64,000 nucleotides of DNA, from the NCBI GenBank assembly GCA_963831705.1, contig CAWHRE010000005.1, positions 124,001-188,000 of the forward strand, written 5' to 3'. The first letter of the stretch is position 1, and the number at the start of each line of letters is the position of its first letter. Of the stretch, positions 52,642-62,000 are shown piece after piece. The position numbers and the translations under genes are program-made. Source of the stretch: DASQPR01 sp963831705. Lineage in GTDB: Bacteria > Actinomycetota > Actinomycetes > Mycobacteriales > Micromonosporaceae. The notes below the pieces were generated by a model. That model did not search any database. It saw only the letters and a list, made by a program, of their open reading frames with translations, and was not told where the DNA came from.

Positions 52642-53902
52642 GGAACTGCGGAAGGAACCCGCGATTCGCTTCGAGCAGCGCGTCGAACAACGGCACCGCC
52701 ACATCCCACTGACGGACCAGCGGGTTCGCGAGCAGCGCGCGAAGCGCGACCTTACGCGAGCCGGTCTTCGCGGCTTCGATGGTCAGTTCTTCATACGCGG
52801 TCACCGCCTGCACGAGCCCGAGCATTTCCGGGGCGAGCGGCGGCACGTCGACCGGGTGCGCTCCGGCGAGATCGACGTGCGCCGGTACCTCGACCACGGC
52901 CTCGTCCGGCAGGCCGGCGATCGTACCGTTGTTGCGCAGGTCGACGTAGTGGTGCGCGCCGTCGCCGGTGAGCAGCGACGTCACGAGTGCGGCAGCGGCC
53001 TCGCTGTAGTACGCGCCACCACGGGACTCGAGCAGGGCCGGCTTCTCGTCCAGCTTCGGGTCGGCGTACATCTCGAGCAGTGTCTTCTCGATCTGCAGCA
53101 CTTCCTGCGCCCGGTGCGAACCGTTCATCTGCGCCTGTACGGCGTGGTCGGTGCAGTAGAAGTAGTGCAGGTAGTACGACGGGATGGCCCCGACGGTACG
53201 AAGAAGTTCGGCCGGGATCTCGGTGTCACCGACGATGCCCGCGATCGCCTCGTCCGAGGCCAGCATCTCGGGCAGCCGATCGACGCCGTCGACCAGGACG
53301 CGGCGGATCCACGACAGGTGGTTGAGACCGGCGTGGTCGAGGCGTACGCGATCCGCGTCCACGCCGAACTGCTTCGCGAGCCGGCGTTGGAATCCGATCG
53401 CGACGTTGCACAGGCCGAGCGCCCGGTGACCCTCGTCGAGCAGCGCGCGCGTGACGATGCCGACCGGGTTCGTGAAGTCCACGATCCAGGCCCCCGGCAA
53501 CGCCTTCGCTCGCACCAGGTCCGCGATACCGAGGACGACCGGCACCGTACGCAGACCCTTGGCGAACCCGCCTGGCCCGGTCGTCTCCTGGCCCAGCAGG
53601 CCGAACTTGTTCGGCAGCGTCTCGTCCACGAGCCGGGCGGCCTGGCCACCGACGCGCAGTTGGATCAGTACGGCCGACGCATCACTGACCGCGCCCTCAA
53701 CCGACGTCGTCATCGTGAGCCTTCCGCCGAATCCCTGCTTGGCAAGGATTCGGGCAGCCAGCCCGCCGACCACGTCGAGGCGTTCCTGCGACACGTCGTG
53801 GAGCACCAGTTCATCGACGGCGAGCACATCCGAACGGCGTGCGAAGCCCTCGATGAGTTCCGGCGTGTAGGTGCTACCACCGCCGATAACGGCAATCTTC
53901 AC
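52634..53902 (-). CDS. GH4 family 6-phospho-beta-glycosidase
   Basis: NAD- and Mn-dependent glycosidase that cleaves by an oxidation-elimination route. The NAD loop is I-G-G-G-S-T-Y-T-P-E near the N terminus, and the metal ligands C165 in G-L-C-N-V and H195 in G-L-N-H-L-S-W are in place. At 422 residues it is full length. GH4 enzymes of this subgroup usually act on 6-phospho-disaccharides. Here they would have to be phosphorylated after ABC import, which fits the two kinases in the same operon. Confidence 0.9.
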   Translation of the reverse strand: MKIAVIGGGSTYTPELIEGFARRSDVLAVDELVLHDVSQERLDVVGGLAARILAKQGFGGRLTMTTSVEGAVSDASAVLIQLRVGGQAARLVDETLPNKFGLLGQETTGPGGFAKGLRTVPVVLGIADLVRAKALPGAWIVDFTNPVGIVTRALLDEGHRALGLCNVAIGFQRRLAKQFGVDADRVRLDHAGLNHLSWIRRVLVDGVDRLPEMLASDEAIAGIVGDTEIPAELLRTVGAIPSYYLHYFYCTDHAVQAQMNGSHRAQEVLQIEKTLLEMYADPKLDEKPALLESRGGAYYSEAAAALVTSLLTGDGAHHYVDLRNNGTIAGLPDEAVVEVPAHVDLAGAHPVDVPPLAPEMLGLVQAVTAYEELTIEAAKTGSRKVALRALLANPLVRQWDVAVPLFDALLEANRGFLPQFHD

Positions 53903-53914
53903 AGTTCTTCCGAT

Positions 53915-54964
53915 CTATTGAATAGCAACAGCAGAATCAGCGGGGACGTCAGCGGTAGCCACATGACAAGCAGCCTCGTGCCCGTCCCCCAGCACACGCA
54001 GCAGCGGCGTGACCGTCTCACACTTGTCGATCTTGAGTGGGCAACGCCACCGGAATCGGCAACCTTCGCCCGGGTCGATCACCCGCGGCGGCTCACCCTT
54101 GTCGGATTCCGCATCGACCGTGAGCGGCGCCCGCGGATCCGGTACGGCCGACAGCAGCAGCTGCGTGTACGGGTGTTTCGCGCGCTGCAGAACGTCTTCG
54201 GTCCGCCCGCGCTCGACGATGTGACCGGCGTACATGACCATGATGCGATCGGACACGTACCGGGCACTCGCGATGTCGTGCGTGATGTACAGGAACGAAA
54301 CGTCCTCGTCGGCCCGCAAGCGAGCCATCACGTTGAGCAGACCGATCCGGATCGACACGTCCAGCATCGACACCGGCTCGTCCGCGAGGATCAGCTTCGG
54401 CCGGTACGCGAGCGCCTGCGCGAAGCCGACGCGCTGCCGCTGCCCGCCGGACAACTCATGCGGATAGCGCTCCAGCAGGTCCCGGGCCGGCGTCAGACCG
54501 ACCGCCTCGACCACGCGCTCGGCCTCAACGCGCCGCTGCGCGGGGCTCAAGTCGGGGCGATGCAGCTTCAGGCCGCGCAGGATCCCGTGTGACACCTTGT
54601 ACGCCGGGTTCAGCGAGCTGAACGGGTCCTGGAACACCATCGGTACGTCGCCGCGGTACGCCATGCTCGCCCGGCGCGTACGCATCGATCGAAGGGACTT
54701 GCCCTGGTACAGGATCTCACCGCTGGTCGGCTTGTAAACCCGGGCGAGCAGCCGTGCGATCGTGCTCTTGCCGCTTCCGCTCTCCCCGACCAGCGCGAGG
54801 ATTTCCTTCGGGTAGATCGTGATGTCCGCGTCGTCGACCGCGTGCAGTGATTTCCGCGAGAGCGTCCCGCCGACCTTGAAGTGCTTCGTCAGCCCGCGCG
54901 TTTCGATGATCGGTGCGGGGGCGGAGTCGGTACGCGCCTGGGGAATCGAGACAGATTCGGTCAC
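53915..54964 (-). CDS. Oligopeptide/glycoside-type ABC transporter ATPase (DppF/OppF-like)
   Basis: Walker A G-E-S-G-S-G-K-S-T, Q-loop V-F-Q-D-P-F-S-S-L-N-P, signature L-S-G-G-Q-R-Q-R and Walker B L-I-L-A-D-E-P. The C-terminal cysteine-containing tail (C-R-F-R-W-R-C-P-L) is the oligopeptide-permease ATPase extension. GTG 54964 overlaps the stop of the DppD-like gene (GTGA); longer in-frame starts lie inside that gene. Confidence 0.93.
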   Translation of the reverse strand: MTESVSIPQARTDSAPAPIIETRGLTKHFKVGGTLSRKSLHAVDDADITIYPKEILALVGESGSGKSTIARLLARVYKPTSGEILYQGKSLRSMRTRRASMAYRGDVPMVFQDPFSSLNPAYKVSHGILRGLKLHRPDLSPAQRRVEAERVVEAVGLTPARDLLERYPHELSGGQRQRVGFAQALAYRPKLILADEPVSMLDVSIRIGLLNVMARLRADEDVSFLYITHDIASARYVSDRIMVMYAGHIVERGRTEDVLQRAKHPYTQLLLSAVPDPRAPLTVDAESDKGEPPRVIDPGEGCRFRWRCPLKIDKCETVTPLLRVLGDGHEAACHVATADVPADSAVAIQ

Positions 54965-55995
54965 GACGAGACCTCCGCACCACGAAAGGCGCCGGCTTCC
55001 GACGGCGAGTGAATCAAGCAACGAGAGTGCACGGTGCCGACCGGATACAGTTCCGGCTCGGTCGTACGGCACACGTCCTGAACCAGGCCGCAGCGCGGAG
55101 CGAAGCGACACCCGGAGATCGCCTGACCGAGATCGGGCGGCGAACCGGGGATACCGGTCAGCTCGACGCGCGGGCCGCGAATCGACGGGAACGCGTCGAG
55201 CAAACCCTGGCTGTACGGGTGGGTCGGGGTGTCGAACACCGTACGCGTGGGGCCGTCCTCGACGACCTGACCCGCGTACATCACGAGCAGTCGATCGGAG
55301 AAGTGGCTGACCAGCGACATGTCGTGCGTGACGAAGATGACCGCGAAACCGAGCTGCCGCTGCAACTCCTTGATCTGCACCATCAACGATCGCTGTGCCA
55401 CCACGTCGAGCGCCGACGTCGGCTCGTCCATGATCACCAGATCCGGCGTGAACAGCAGCGCCATCGCGATCATCGCGCGCTGTCGCATTCCGCCGCTCAG
55501 CTGGTGCGGATAGCTCTTGAGGTGGATCGGATCAATGCCGACCAGCGACATCACCTCGCGGCTGCGGTCGAGCGTCTTCTGCCGCGAATACTTTGCGTGC
55601 GCGTCGATCGCGTCCTTGAACTGCGCGCCGATCGTGGTGACCGGGTTCAGCGCGTTCATCGCGCTCTGCATGACCACCGAATAGTCTCGCCAACGCAGGT
55701 TGTTGAGCTGCTTCTCGGTCATCGTCACGAGGTTCTCACCGTGGAATTTCACGCTTCCGCCGGTGATTTCGGCGGGCGGCGACAGCAGCCGCGCGATGCC
55801 GAACAGCATCGTCGACTTGCCACAGCCCGATTCGCCGACGACACCGACGAACTCGCCCTTGTGCACGTCGAGATTGACGCCGTCGACCGCTCGGACCGCG
55901 CCGCGCTGCGTCACGTACTCGACCTGAAGGTCCTTGACCTCCAGCAGTACCTCGCGGCTGCTTGCTGATGCAGCTTTATTTACTGGTACGGACAC
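54961..55995 (-). CDS. Oligopeptide/glycoside-type ABC transporter ATPase (DppD/OppD-like)
   Basis: Walker A G-E-S-G-C-G-K-S-T, signature L-S-G-G-M-R-Q-R, Walker B L-V-I-M-D-E-P and the C-terminal C-R-F-A-P-R-C extension. It pairs with the DppF-like ATPase to power the two permeases. Its start overlaps the upstream permease end by 20 bases. Confidence 0.93.
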   Translation of the reverse strand: MSVPVNKAASASSREVLLEVKDLQVEYVTQRGAVRAVDGVNLDVHKGEFVGVVGESGCGKSTMLFGIARLLSPPAEITGGSVKFHGENLVTMTEKQLNNLRWRDYSVVMQSAMNALNPVTTIGAQFKDAIDAHAKYSRQKTLDRSREVMSLVGIDPIHLKSYPHQLSGGMRQRAMIAMALLFTPDLVIMDEPTSALDVVAQRSLMVQIKELQRQLGFAVIFVTHDMSLVSHFSDRLLVMYAGQVVEDGPTRTVFDTPTHPYSQGLLDAFPSIRGPRVELTGIPGSPPDLGQAISGCRFAPRCGLVQDVCRTTEPELYPVGTVHSRCLIHSPSEAGAFRGAEVSS

Positions 55996-56908
55996 GACGC
56001 CTCCTCACCGGACGCAGTGCCGGGTTGCTGACCTCATCGAATGCGTAGTTCAAGAGTGCGAAGGACACGCCCAGAAGGGCCACGCAGACGCCCGGCGCGA
56101 TCGACCAGAGCGGGCTGCCGCTCTGCAGGGCCTCGTAACCCTCAGCGCGGTACAGCATCACGCCCCAGCTGATCGAGTTCTGATCGCCGAGGCCCAGGAA
56201 CTGCAGGCCCGCCGCGGTCAACACCGAATACAGCGCCGCACCAAGGAAGTTCGCGACGATCAGCGAGGTCATCGTGGGCAGAACTTCAAAGATGATGATG
56301 TACGACCGGCGCTCGCCCCGCACGCGTGCGGATTCCAGGAAGTCCCGGTTCCGCAGCGATAGCGTCTGGGCTCGAAGCTGGTTCGCGCCGTACGACCATC
56401 CGGTCACCACCAGCACGACCAGCGTCACTGTGATGGTGCCCTTCCCGGCGTACGCGGCGAAGATGATGATGAGCGGGAACGTCGGCAGCACCAGGAAGAT
56501 GTTGGTGATCATCGAGAGTACGCCGTCGGCGACCCCGCCGAGGTACGCGGCCGAGACTCCGACCAGGACCGAGAGCACCGTGGCAAAGGCACCCGCGACC
56601 AGCGCGATGATCAGCGACTGACGGGTACCGTAGATCAGCTGAGCCCAGATGTCCTGGCCGAGCGACGTGGTGCCGAGCAGGTGCGCGCCGGACGGTCCGA
56701 GACCCGGTGCCGACTCCCCCACTGCCAGCGGATCCTTCACCGATGTGAACAGGTGCGGGAACGACGCGACAATGCAGAAGATCAGGAACATCACCAGGCC
56801 GACCGTGGCCTTTGGGCTGCGCCGTAGCGCGCTCAGGATCCGGCCGCCGCCGCGCCGGGCGGTCCCGACGTCCACCGCTGGTGGCGCCTGTACAAGAAGT
56901 CCAGTCAT
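55976..56908 (-). CDS. ABC transporter permease (DppC/OppC-like)
   Basis: Six-helix permease of 310 residues with the OppC-type extracellular loop L-L-G-T-T-S-L-G-Q-D-I-W and the EAA-type coupling loop D-F-L-E-S-A-R-V-R-G-E. It forms the channel with the DppB-like protein eight bases upstream. Confidence 0.93.
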   Translation of the reverse strand: MTGLLVQAPPAVDVGTARRGGGRILSALRRSPKATVGLVMFLIFCIVASFPHLFTSVKDPLAVGESAPGLGPSGAHLLGTTSLGQDIWAQLIYGTRQSLIIALVAGAFATVLSVLVGVSAAYLGGVADGVLSMITNIFLVLPTFPLIIIFAAYAGKGTITVTLVVLVVTGWSYGANQLRAQTLSLRNRDFLESARVRGERRSYIIIFEVLPTMTSLIVANFLGAALYSVLTAAGLQFLGLGDQNSISWGVMLYRAEGYEALQSGSPLWSIAPGVCVALLGVSFALLNYAFDEVSNPALRPVRRRRVRTSK

Positions 56909-56916
56909 CAGATTTC

Positions 56917-57906
56917 TTATCCCTTCGCCCGAGCGCGCGGGTCGAGCCAGGCGATCGCCATGTCACAGAGGAATACCGAGACCAGCACCGCGACCGTGTA
57001 GAGCATGAACAGCACCTGCATCAACGGGTAATCCGCGTTCTGGACCGCGTTGAAGAGGAGGTAGCCGAGGCCCTGATAGTTGAAGACGTACTCGATCAGG
57101 ATTGCGCCGGAGATAACGAAGCCGATCGACATCGCGAAGCCAGACAGGTTCGGCAGGAATGCGTTGCGGGCCGCGTACCCGTACATGATCTTGCGGTTGG
57201 GTAGGCCTTTCGCTCGTCCCATCCGGACGTAGTCCTCGGCCAGCGTGGTGATCATGTTGTTCCGCATGGTCAGGATCCAGCCGCCGATCGCTGTGATCAG
57301 CAACGCCAACGCCGGGAGGATCGCGTGCTGGAGCACGCTGCCGATGAACGGCCCGTTGAAGCCGGCCACCAGCCCGTTGTCGTAGTTGAAGTCACTCGGC
57401 AGTAGGCCGTTCGACCAGACGTTGAAGATGTAAATCAGAACCAGACCGACCCAGAAGTACGGCAGCGCGGACGTAACCACAAAAACCGACGGCACGATCG
57501 AGTCCAACCGGCTGCCCCGACGCCATCCGGAGACGATGCCGATCGCCGATCCGGCCATGAACGCCAGGACCGTGGTGATGCCGACCAGGCCGAGGGTCCA
57601 CGGCAGCGCCTGGCTCACGATCGTGGACACGGGTTCGCCGAGGTCGGTGCCGATCGAGACGCCCCAGTGCCCGGAAACCATGTTGCCGAGGTACGCGAAG
57701 TACTGCTCGAAGATGTTCTGGTTCGGCTTGAAGCCGAACGAGGTCAACATCGACTGCAGCGCCGCCGGGGACAGCTTGTTGTGCGTCCGGTCCCGCAGCG
57801 ATTGCAGCGGCGAGCCCGGCATGAATCTCGGGATGAAGAAGTTGAGTGTCAGTGCTGCCCAGAGGGTGAGCACGAAGAATCCGAATCGTTGCGCGATGTA
57901 CCTCAC
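56917..57906 (-). CDS. ABC transporter permease (DppB/OppB-like)
   Basis: N-terminal R-Y-I-A-Q-R-F-G-F-F followed by six helices and the coupling loop D-Y-V-R-M-G-R-A-K-G-L. The start is GTG, with GAGGAGAAGG upstream. It follows the binding-protein gene by 65 bp, a gap with no strong hairpin. Confidence 0.93.
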   Translation of the reverse strand: MRYIAQRFGFFVLTLWAALTLNFFIPRFMPGSPLQSLRDRTHNKLSPAALQSMLTSFGFKPNQNIFEQYFAYLGNMVSGHWGVSIGTDLGEPVSTIVSQALPWTLGLVGITTVLAFMAGSAIGIVSGWRRGSRLDSIVPSVFVVTSALPYFWVGLVLIYIFNVWSNGLLPSDFNYDNGLVAGFNGPFIGSVLQHAILPALALLITAIGGWILTMRNNMITTLAEDYVRMGRAKGLPNRKIMYGYAARNAFLPNLSGFAMSIGFVISGAILIEYVFNYQGLGYLLFNAVQNADYPLMQVLFMLYTVAVLVSVFLCDMAIAWLDPRARAKG

Positions 57907-57971
57907 GGAGACCTTCTCCTCGTACTCACCCTCATGGTCGTTATCCCTCTATCCCTTTACCGGTGGTCCGC

Positions 57972-59663
57972 TTACTGTGCCGACTGCGAGTACAGGTGCA
58001 GAAGTACCTGCTCGACATCGGGCACGTTGAATGCGGCCGGCTGTGCGTACGGGTTGTCGCTGGTCGGCCAGCCCTGGATGTCCGAGTTGTTGTACTGGAA
58101 CCAGTCCACCGACTCGGTCGTCGGGATGAACGGGATGTCGGCGAGCATGGCGGCCTCGATCTTCTTCATGATCGTGACCTGGTCCGCGTCCGACGCCGCC
58201 GGGTACTGGTCGAACAGCGCGTCGACCGCCGGGTTGTTGTAGCGCTCGTAGTTGCTGTTCGCCTGCTTGCCGATCGGCGCCGAGTTCTTCGAGTAGAGGA
58301 TCGCCCGCATCTCGGTGTACGGCGTCGGTCCGCCGGCCTCGCCGTAGTAGGCCAGGTCGAAGTCGCCGGTGTACAGCTTCGTGTCGTACGTCTGCTGGGC
58401 CAGGTCGGACACCGTGAGGTTGATGCCGATCGGCTTCAGCTCCTGCTTGATGACCGCGAGCGACGCGTCCCAGTCGGTGTAGCCGGTGATTGTGATGACC
58501 GTCAGGTTCAACGGGTTCGCCGGCGAGTACCCGGCCGTGGCGAGCAGGCTCTTCGCCTTGTCGGCGTTCGGCGTGGCGTAGCCGGACGCGTTGAGGGCAT
58601 CGGAGTCGAAGTACTTCTGGAACGTCGGCGCGACGATGCCGGTCTGGTTCGCGGCCGGCTGCTGGCCGCCCTCACCGATCGCGGCGATCTGGGTCCGGTC
58701 GATCGCCTGCGCGATCGCCTGGCGCACGGCGAGCGTGCTGGTCGCCTTGTGCGACGGGTCCAGGTTCGGGAACAGTTCCACGTTCGTCACCGGCGGCGAC
58801 CACGTGTTGTTCGACTGCGACTTGTTCAGGTAGGTCGTCTTGATGTTCGGGATGAACTGACTTCCCCACTGCGCCTTGCCGCTGGCGAGGTCCAGGTTCG
58901 CCGGACCGTTGTCCAGGTAGGCCGGGTATTCGATCTTCTGGATGTACGGCTTGCCGGCCTGCCAGTACTTCGGGTTCGCGACGTACTGGATATTGTTCGG
59001 CGTGCACGGGCTGACCATGAACGGCCCGGTGCCGACCGGAGCGGTGTCCGCCCAGGTGTCCGGGTGCGCCGCGGCGTCACCGGTGGAGAAGATGTGCTGC
59101 GGCACGATGCCGACCTGGTTGGCGAAGTTGAAGAAGTACGGCGTGGCCACGTCCGCGAACGTCATCGTGACCTGGTTGCCGGCCGCCGTCACGCTCTGCA
59201 AACCGGCGCCGGTCCACAGCGCGTACAGGTCGGTGGAGGGCTGCGATTTCATCAGGTTGAACGTGAACGCCACATCAGCGGCCGAGAACGGCTGACCGTC
59301 ACTCCACGTCACGCCGTCCCGGATCGTGAACACGATCGACTTGTGGTCGTCGCTCCACTTGTAGCTGGACGCCAGCATCGGCGTCTCGGCCTGGTTGTTC
59401 AGCAGGTCGACGTAGATCAGGGGCTCGTAGACGAAGCCGAGCGACTCGGCGTTGGCCGACGGGTTGAACGGGTTGAACTGGCACGGCCAGGTTTGACCCT
59501 GCTCGTTCGCGATCGTGACCGTGCCGCCCTGCTTGCGCGCGGCGTTGAGGTCAACGGACGCCGACGGCTTGGGCTTGCTGCTCGTGGACGCGGCGCTTGA
59601 ACAAGCGGCCGTCCCGAGCAGGCTGATCCCAATGAGTGCGGCGAGAACCTGAGTTCTCTTCAT
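57972..59663 (-). CDS. Family 5 extracellular solute-binding lipoprotein
   Basis: Lipobox T-A-A-C near residue 21, then a large (~540-residue) two-lobe binding protein of the oligopeptide/cellobiose type (G-G-T-V-T-I-A-N-E, V-Y-E-P-L-I, F-T-I-R-D-G-V-T-W-S-D-G-Q-P-F-S-A-A-D-V). Although the family is named for peptides, many actinomycete members bind beta-linked oligosaccharides. Context with GH2, GH4 and sugar kinases suggests glucosamine oligomers. ATG 59663 is chosen at the signal peptide. Confidence 0.92.
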   Translation of the reverse strand: MKRTQVLAALIGISLLGTAACSSAASTSSKPKPSASVDLNAARKQGGTVTIANEQGQTWPCQFNPFNPSANAESLGFVYEPLIYVDLLNNQAETPMLASSYKWSDDHKSIVFTIRDGVTWSDGQPFSAADVAFTFNLMKSQPSTDLYALWTGAGLQSVTAAGNQVTMTFADVATPYFFNFANQVGIVPQHIFSTGDAAAHPDTWADTAPVGTGPFMVSPCTPNNIQYVANPKYWQAGKPYIQKIEYPAYLDNGPANLDLASGKAQWGSQFIPNIKTTYLNKSQSNNTWSPPVTNVELFPNLDPSHKATSTLAVRQAIAQAIDRTQIAAIGEGGQQPAANQTGIVAPTFQKYFDSDALNASGYATPNADKAKSLLATAGYSPANPLNLTVITITGYTDWDASLAVIKQELKPIGINLTVSDLAQQTYDTKLYTGDFDLAYYGEAGGPTPYTEMRAILYSKNSAPIGKQANSNYERYNNPAVDALFDQYPAASDADQVTIMKKIEAAMLADIPFIPTTESVDWFQYNNSDIQGWPTSDNPYAQPAAFNVPDVEQVLLHLYSQSAQ

Positions 59664-59723
59664 CGTGGAGGTCCTTCCTGACATTCGAGGGTGCGATGGG
59701 GTGAAGGGGCCGTACGCCGACCG

Positions 59724-60644
59724 TCAGGTGACGGCCAAGAGTTGTCGGGCTGCATCGGTGCCGAGGGCGAGTGCACCCATCAGCGGGGCGTCGAACGGGA
59801 ATTTCGCCCGGACGAGTTCCGGCGGATAGGGCACTGCCGCATCGAGGGCACGACGCAGGCCGCCCTCGATGTGCTGCCAGGAGCGGATCATGCCGCCACC
59901 GACCGCGATGCGGGTCGGATCGACCGCGATCGCCAGATTGACCATGTGGAATGAAAGTTCCGCCACGAACGCATCGACGAGCTCGGCCAGCGAGGCCTCA
60001 CTCGTCGATCGTTCGAATGCTGCTGCCGGGCTGTTCAGCCCGGGCACGAGGCGTACCGCCGACTGCTGGAACGCCTTGCCACTGACCACGTCCTCCAGCG
60101 GTACCCGGTCGGCGAATTCCGCACCGACGTCGGACATCGATCGAAGGTTGTAGCCGATCTCGCCGGACGCCCCGTGCTGCCCGCTCATGACGGTGCCGTT
60201 CGCAACGATCGCGCACGCGAGGCCGGTGCCGAGATTGAGGTAAATGCCGGGATCGGCGCCGATCAGCGAGCCCCAGGACGCCTCGGCCTGAGCGGCGGCT
60301 TTCACATCGTTCGCGAGCCGGACCTCGGCGCCGGGGAACGCGTCGGCGATCTCGGGGCCGAGTCGCACTTCGTCCCACCCCGGTACGGCCGGCGCCAGAG
60401 CCACGCCCTGCTCCCCCGGGATTCCGATCGTGCTGACTCCGACCGCGATCACTTTTGCATTGGGCGCCGACGACGCGAGCACCGCGCGGGCCGCTCGCAG
60501 ACCCTGGTCGAGCGTGGCGCGGGCACCGAGCGCGGCCGGCGTGTCGACCGACATCGTGCCGAGACGAACACCGGTTGCATCGCTCACCGCGACGGCTATC
60601 TTTGTGCCACCGAAGTCGAGGCCGAGCACCACGGGTACGTGCAC
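59724..60644 (-). CDS. ROK-family sugar kinase lacking the zinc-cysteine motif
   Basis: First gene of the glucosaminide operon. ATP loop L-D-F-G-G-T-K at 9-15 and catalytic Asp D113 in L-A-N-D-V-K are present, as is G-A-S-G-E-I-G-Y. The C-x-C-G-x-x-G-C zinc cluster that normally follows in ROK proteins is missing. It may phosphorylate glucosamine or a disaccharide taken up by the adjacent ABC transporter. The GTG start has GAAGGAG upstream. The control region with the gttag-N9-ctaac site lies 47 bp before it. Confidence 0.85.
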   Translation of the reverse strand: MHVPVVLGLDFGGTKIAVAVSDATGVRLGTMSVDTPAALGARATLDQGLRAARAVLASSAPNAKVIAVGVSTIGIPGEQGVALAPAVPGWDEVRLGPEIADAFPGAEVRLANDVKAAAQAEASWGSLIGADPGIYLNLGTGLACAIVANGTVMSGQHGASGEIGYNLRSMSDVGAEFADRVPLEDVVSGKAFQQSAVRLVPGLNSPAAAFERSTSEASLAELVDAFVAELSFHMVNLAIAVDPTRIAVGGGMIRSWQHIEGGLRRALDAAVPYPPELVRAKFPFDAPLMGALALGTDAARQLLAVT

Positions 60645-60690
60645 GGACGGCTCCTTCGCTGGTCAGACCTAAACTGTTTCGCACTTGGTG

Positions 60691-60709
60691 GTTAGGAAAG
60701 TAGACTAAC
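60691..60709. promoter_or_regulatory. Operator site 3, gttag-N9-ctaac, between ROK kinase and ROK regulator
   Basis: gttaggaaagtagactaac lies in the 132-bp divergent region and matches the two sites upstream of the exo-glucosaminidase gene. A shifted ggttag...ctaacc pairing extends it to 60690-60714. Confidence 0.7.
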
Positions 60710-60776
60710 TAACCTCGGATGTGCAAGGCTTTGCCGCGGATCGATACGTCGCAGATCAGTAACGGAGGAGGTCGCG

Positions 60777-62000
60777 TTGCTCGGTACCCCAGCGGTGCAG
60801 GCAAGCTCGTCTCCAGCGCGCCCGCAGATGATTCGCGCCATGAATGAGCTGCTGCTCCTCGACCTCATCCGGGACGCGGACGGAATCTCGCGCGCCGATC
60901 TGGCCCGGATTTCCGGGCTCGCGAAGAACACGGTTTCGCTCGCGCTGGCCAATCTCGAACGCACCGGCCTCGTGCACGTGTCCGGCATGCGTACCGGGGT
61001 TCCGGGGCCGGCCGCCGTGCTTTACGAAGTCCGGCCGGAATGCGGGTTCGTACTCGGCCTCGACGTCGGCGGCGAATTCCTGCGCGGCGCGATCAGCGAC
61101 ATTTCCGGCACGGTACGGGCTCGGACCTCCATCAAGAGCCGCGCGACGACCAGCTCCAGCCGCGTTGCCGAGCTGGTCACGCTCGCTCGGATGCTCTGTG
61201 CCGAGGCGAACGTGGGCGCCGCCGACATCAAGCGGACCGTGCTCGGCAGTCCCGGCGTACACGATCCGCAGCGGGACCATCTCGCGCTCGCGGGCGGCAT
61301 TCCCGGATGGGAGAAGCCGACCGTCCTGACCGAGCTGCGCCGCGCGTTCGGACCGAACCTCATGATCGAAAATGACGTGGACGTCGCGGCGCTGGCCGAG
61401 CGCGCGCACGGGCACGGTCGCGACTTCGAGAGCTTCGCGTTCATCTCCATCGGTACCGGCATCGGCATGGGCCTCGTGCTGAACGGCCAGCTGCACCGAG
61501 GTCGGCATGGCGCGGCCGGCGAGATCGGCTACCTGCCGCTCGGCTCCGACGATGACGAGCGAGACGCGCGGCGACGCGGCCGGTTGGAAGCCGCAGCGTC
61601 GGCGGCCGGCATCGTCCGGTCCGCGAAGCGTGCCGGCATCCAGGGCGCGGTGACCGCTCGGAAGGTGTTCGCGGCCGCCGACCGCGGTGAATCGTGGGCC
61701 ACCTCAATCGTGGCCGAGGAGGCGCTGCTGGTCGCGCAGGCGATCTGCGCGGTCATCACGGTCGTCGACCCGGAGCTGGTCGTCCTCGGCGGCGGCGTCG
61801 GGCAGGCGGCCGGCTTCCTCGACGCGGTCGCGACCCAGTTGCGGCCGCTCGCCCCGGTCCTGCCCGAGCTACGGGTAAGCGCGCTCGGCGCCGACGCCGT
61901 GGTCGACGGATGCCTTGCCGCCGGCCGGTCCCAAGCATGGACCGACATCACGTCCGCCCTCCCGGCAACGTCCCCCGCGGTCCCCCACCAACCCAGTTGA
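60777..62000 (+). CDS. ROK-family transcriptional regulator of the glucosaminide operon
   Basis: An N-terminal winged helix-turn-helix at ~20-65 (L-L-D-L-I-R-D-A-D-G-I-S-R-A-D-L-A-R-I-S-G-L) precedes a ROK sugar-binding domain with G-L-D-V-G-G, I-E-N-D-V-D-V and G-A-A-G-E-I-G-Y. The ROK zinc-cysteine motif is absent. The start is TTG, with GGAGGAGG (60764-60771) five bases upstream. Streptomyces CsnR, a ROK repressor of chitosanase genes, is a precedent. The TGA stop lies inside the left arm of hairpin repeat copy 4. Confidence 0.9.
   Translation: MLGTPAVQASSSPARPQMIRAMNELLLLDLIRDADGISRADLARISGLAKNTVSLALANLERTGLVHVSGMRTGVPGPAAVLYEVRPECGFVLGLDVGGEFLRGAISDISGTVRARTSIKSRATTSSSRVAELVTLARMLCAEANVGAADIKRTVLGSPGVHDPQRDHLALAGGIPGWEKPTVLTELRRAFGPNLMIENDVDVAALAERAHGHGRDFESFAFISIGTGIGMGLVLNGQLHRGRHGAAGEIGYLPLGSDDDERDARRRGRLEAAASAAGIVRSAKRAGIQGAVTARKVFAAADRGESWATSIVAEEALLVAQAICAVITVVDPELVVLGGGVGQAAGFLDAVATQLRPLAPVLPELRVSALGADAVVDGCLAAGRSQAWTDITSALPATSPAVPHQPS

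Noticed and set aside
53915..55111. Start of the DppF-like ATPase at 55111
   Set aside because: This would overlap the DppD-like gene by about 150 bases with shadow sequence; GTG 54964 overlaps the stop as is usual for coupled genes.
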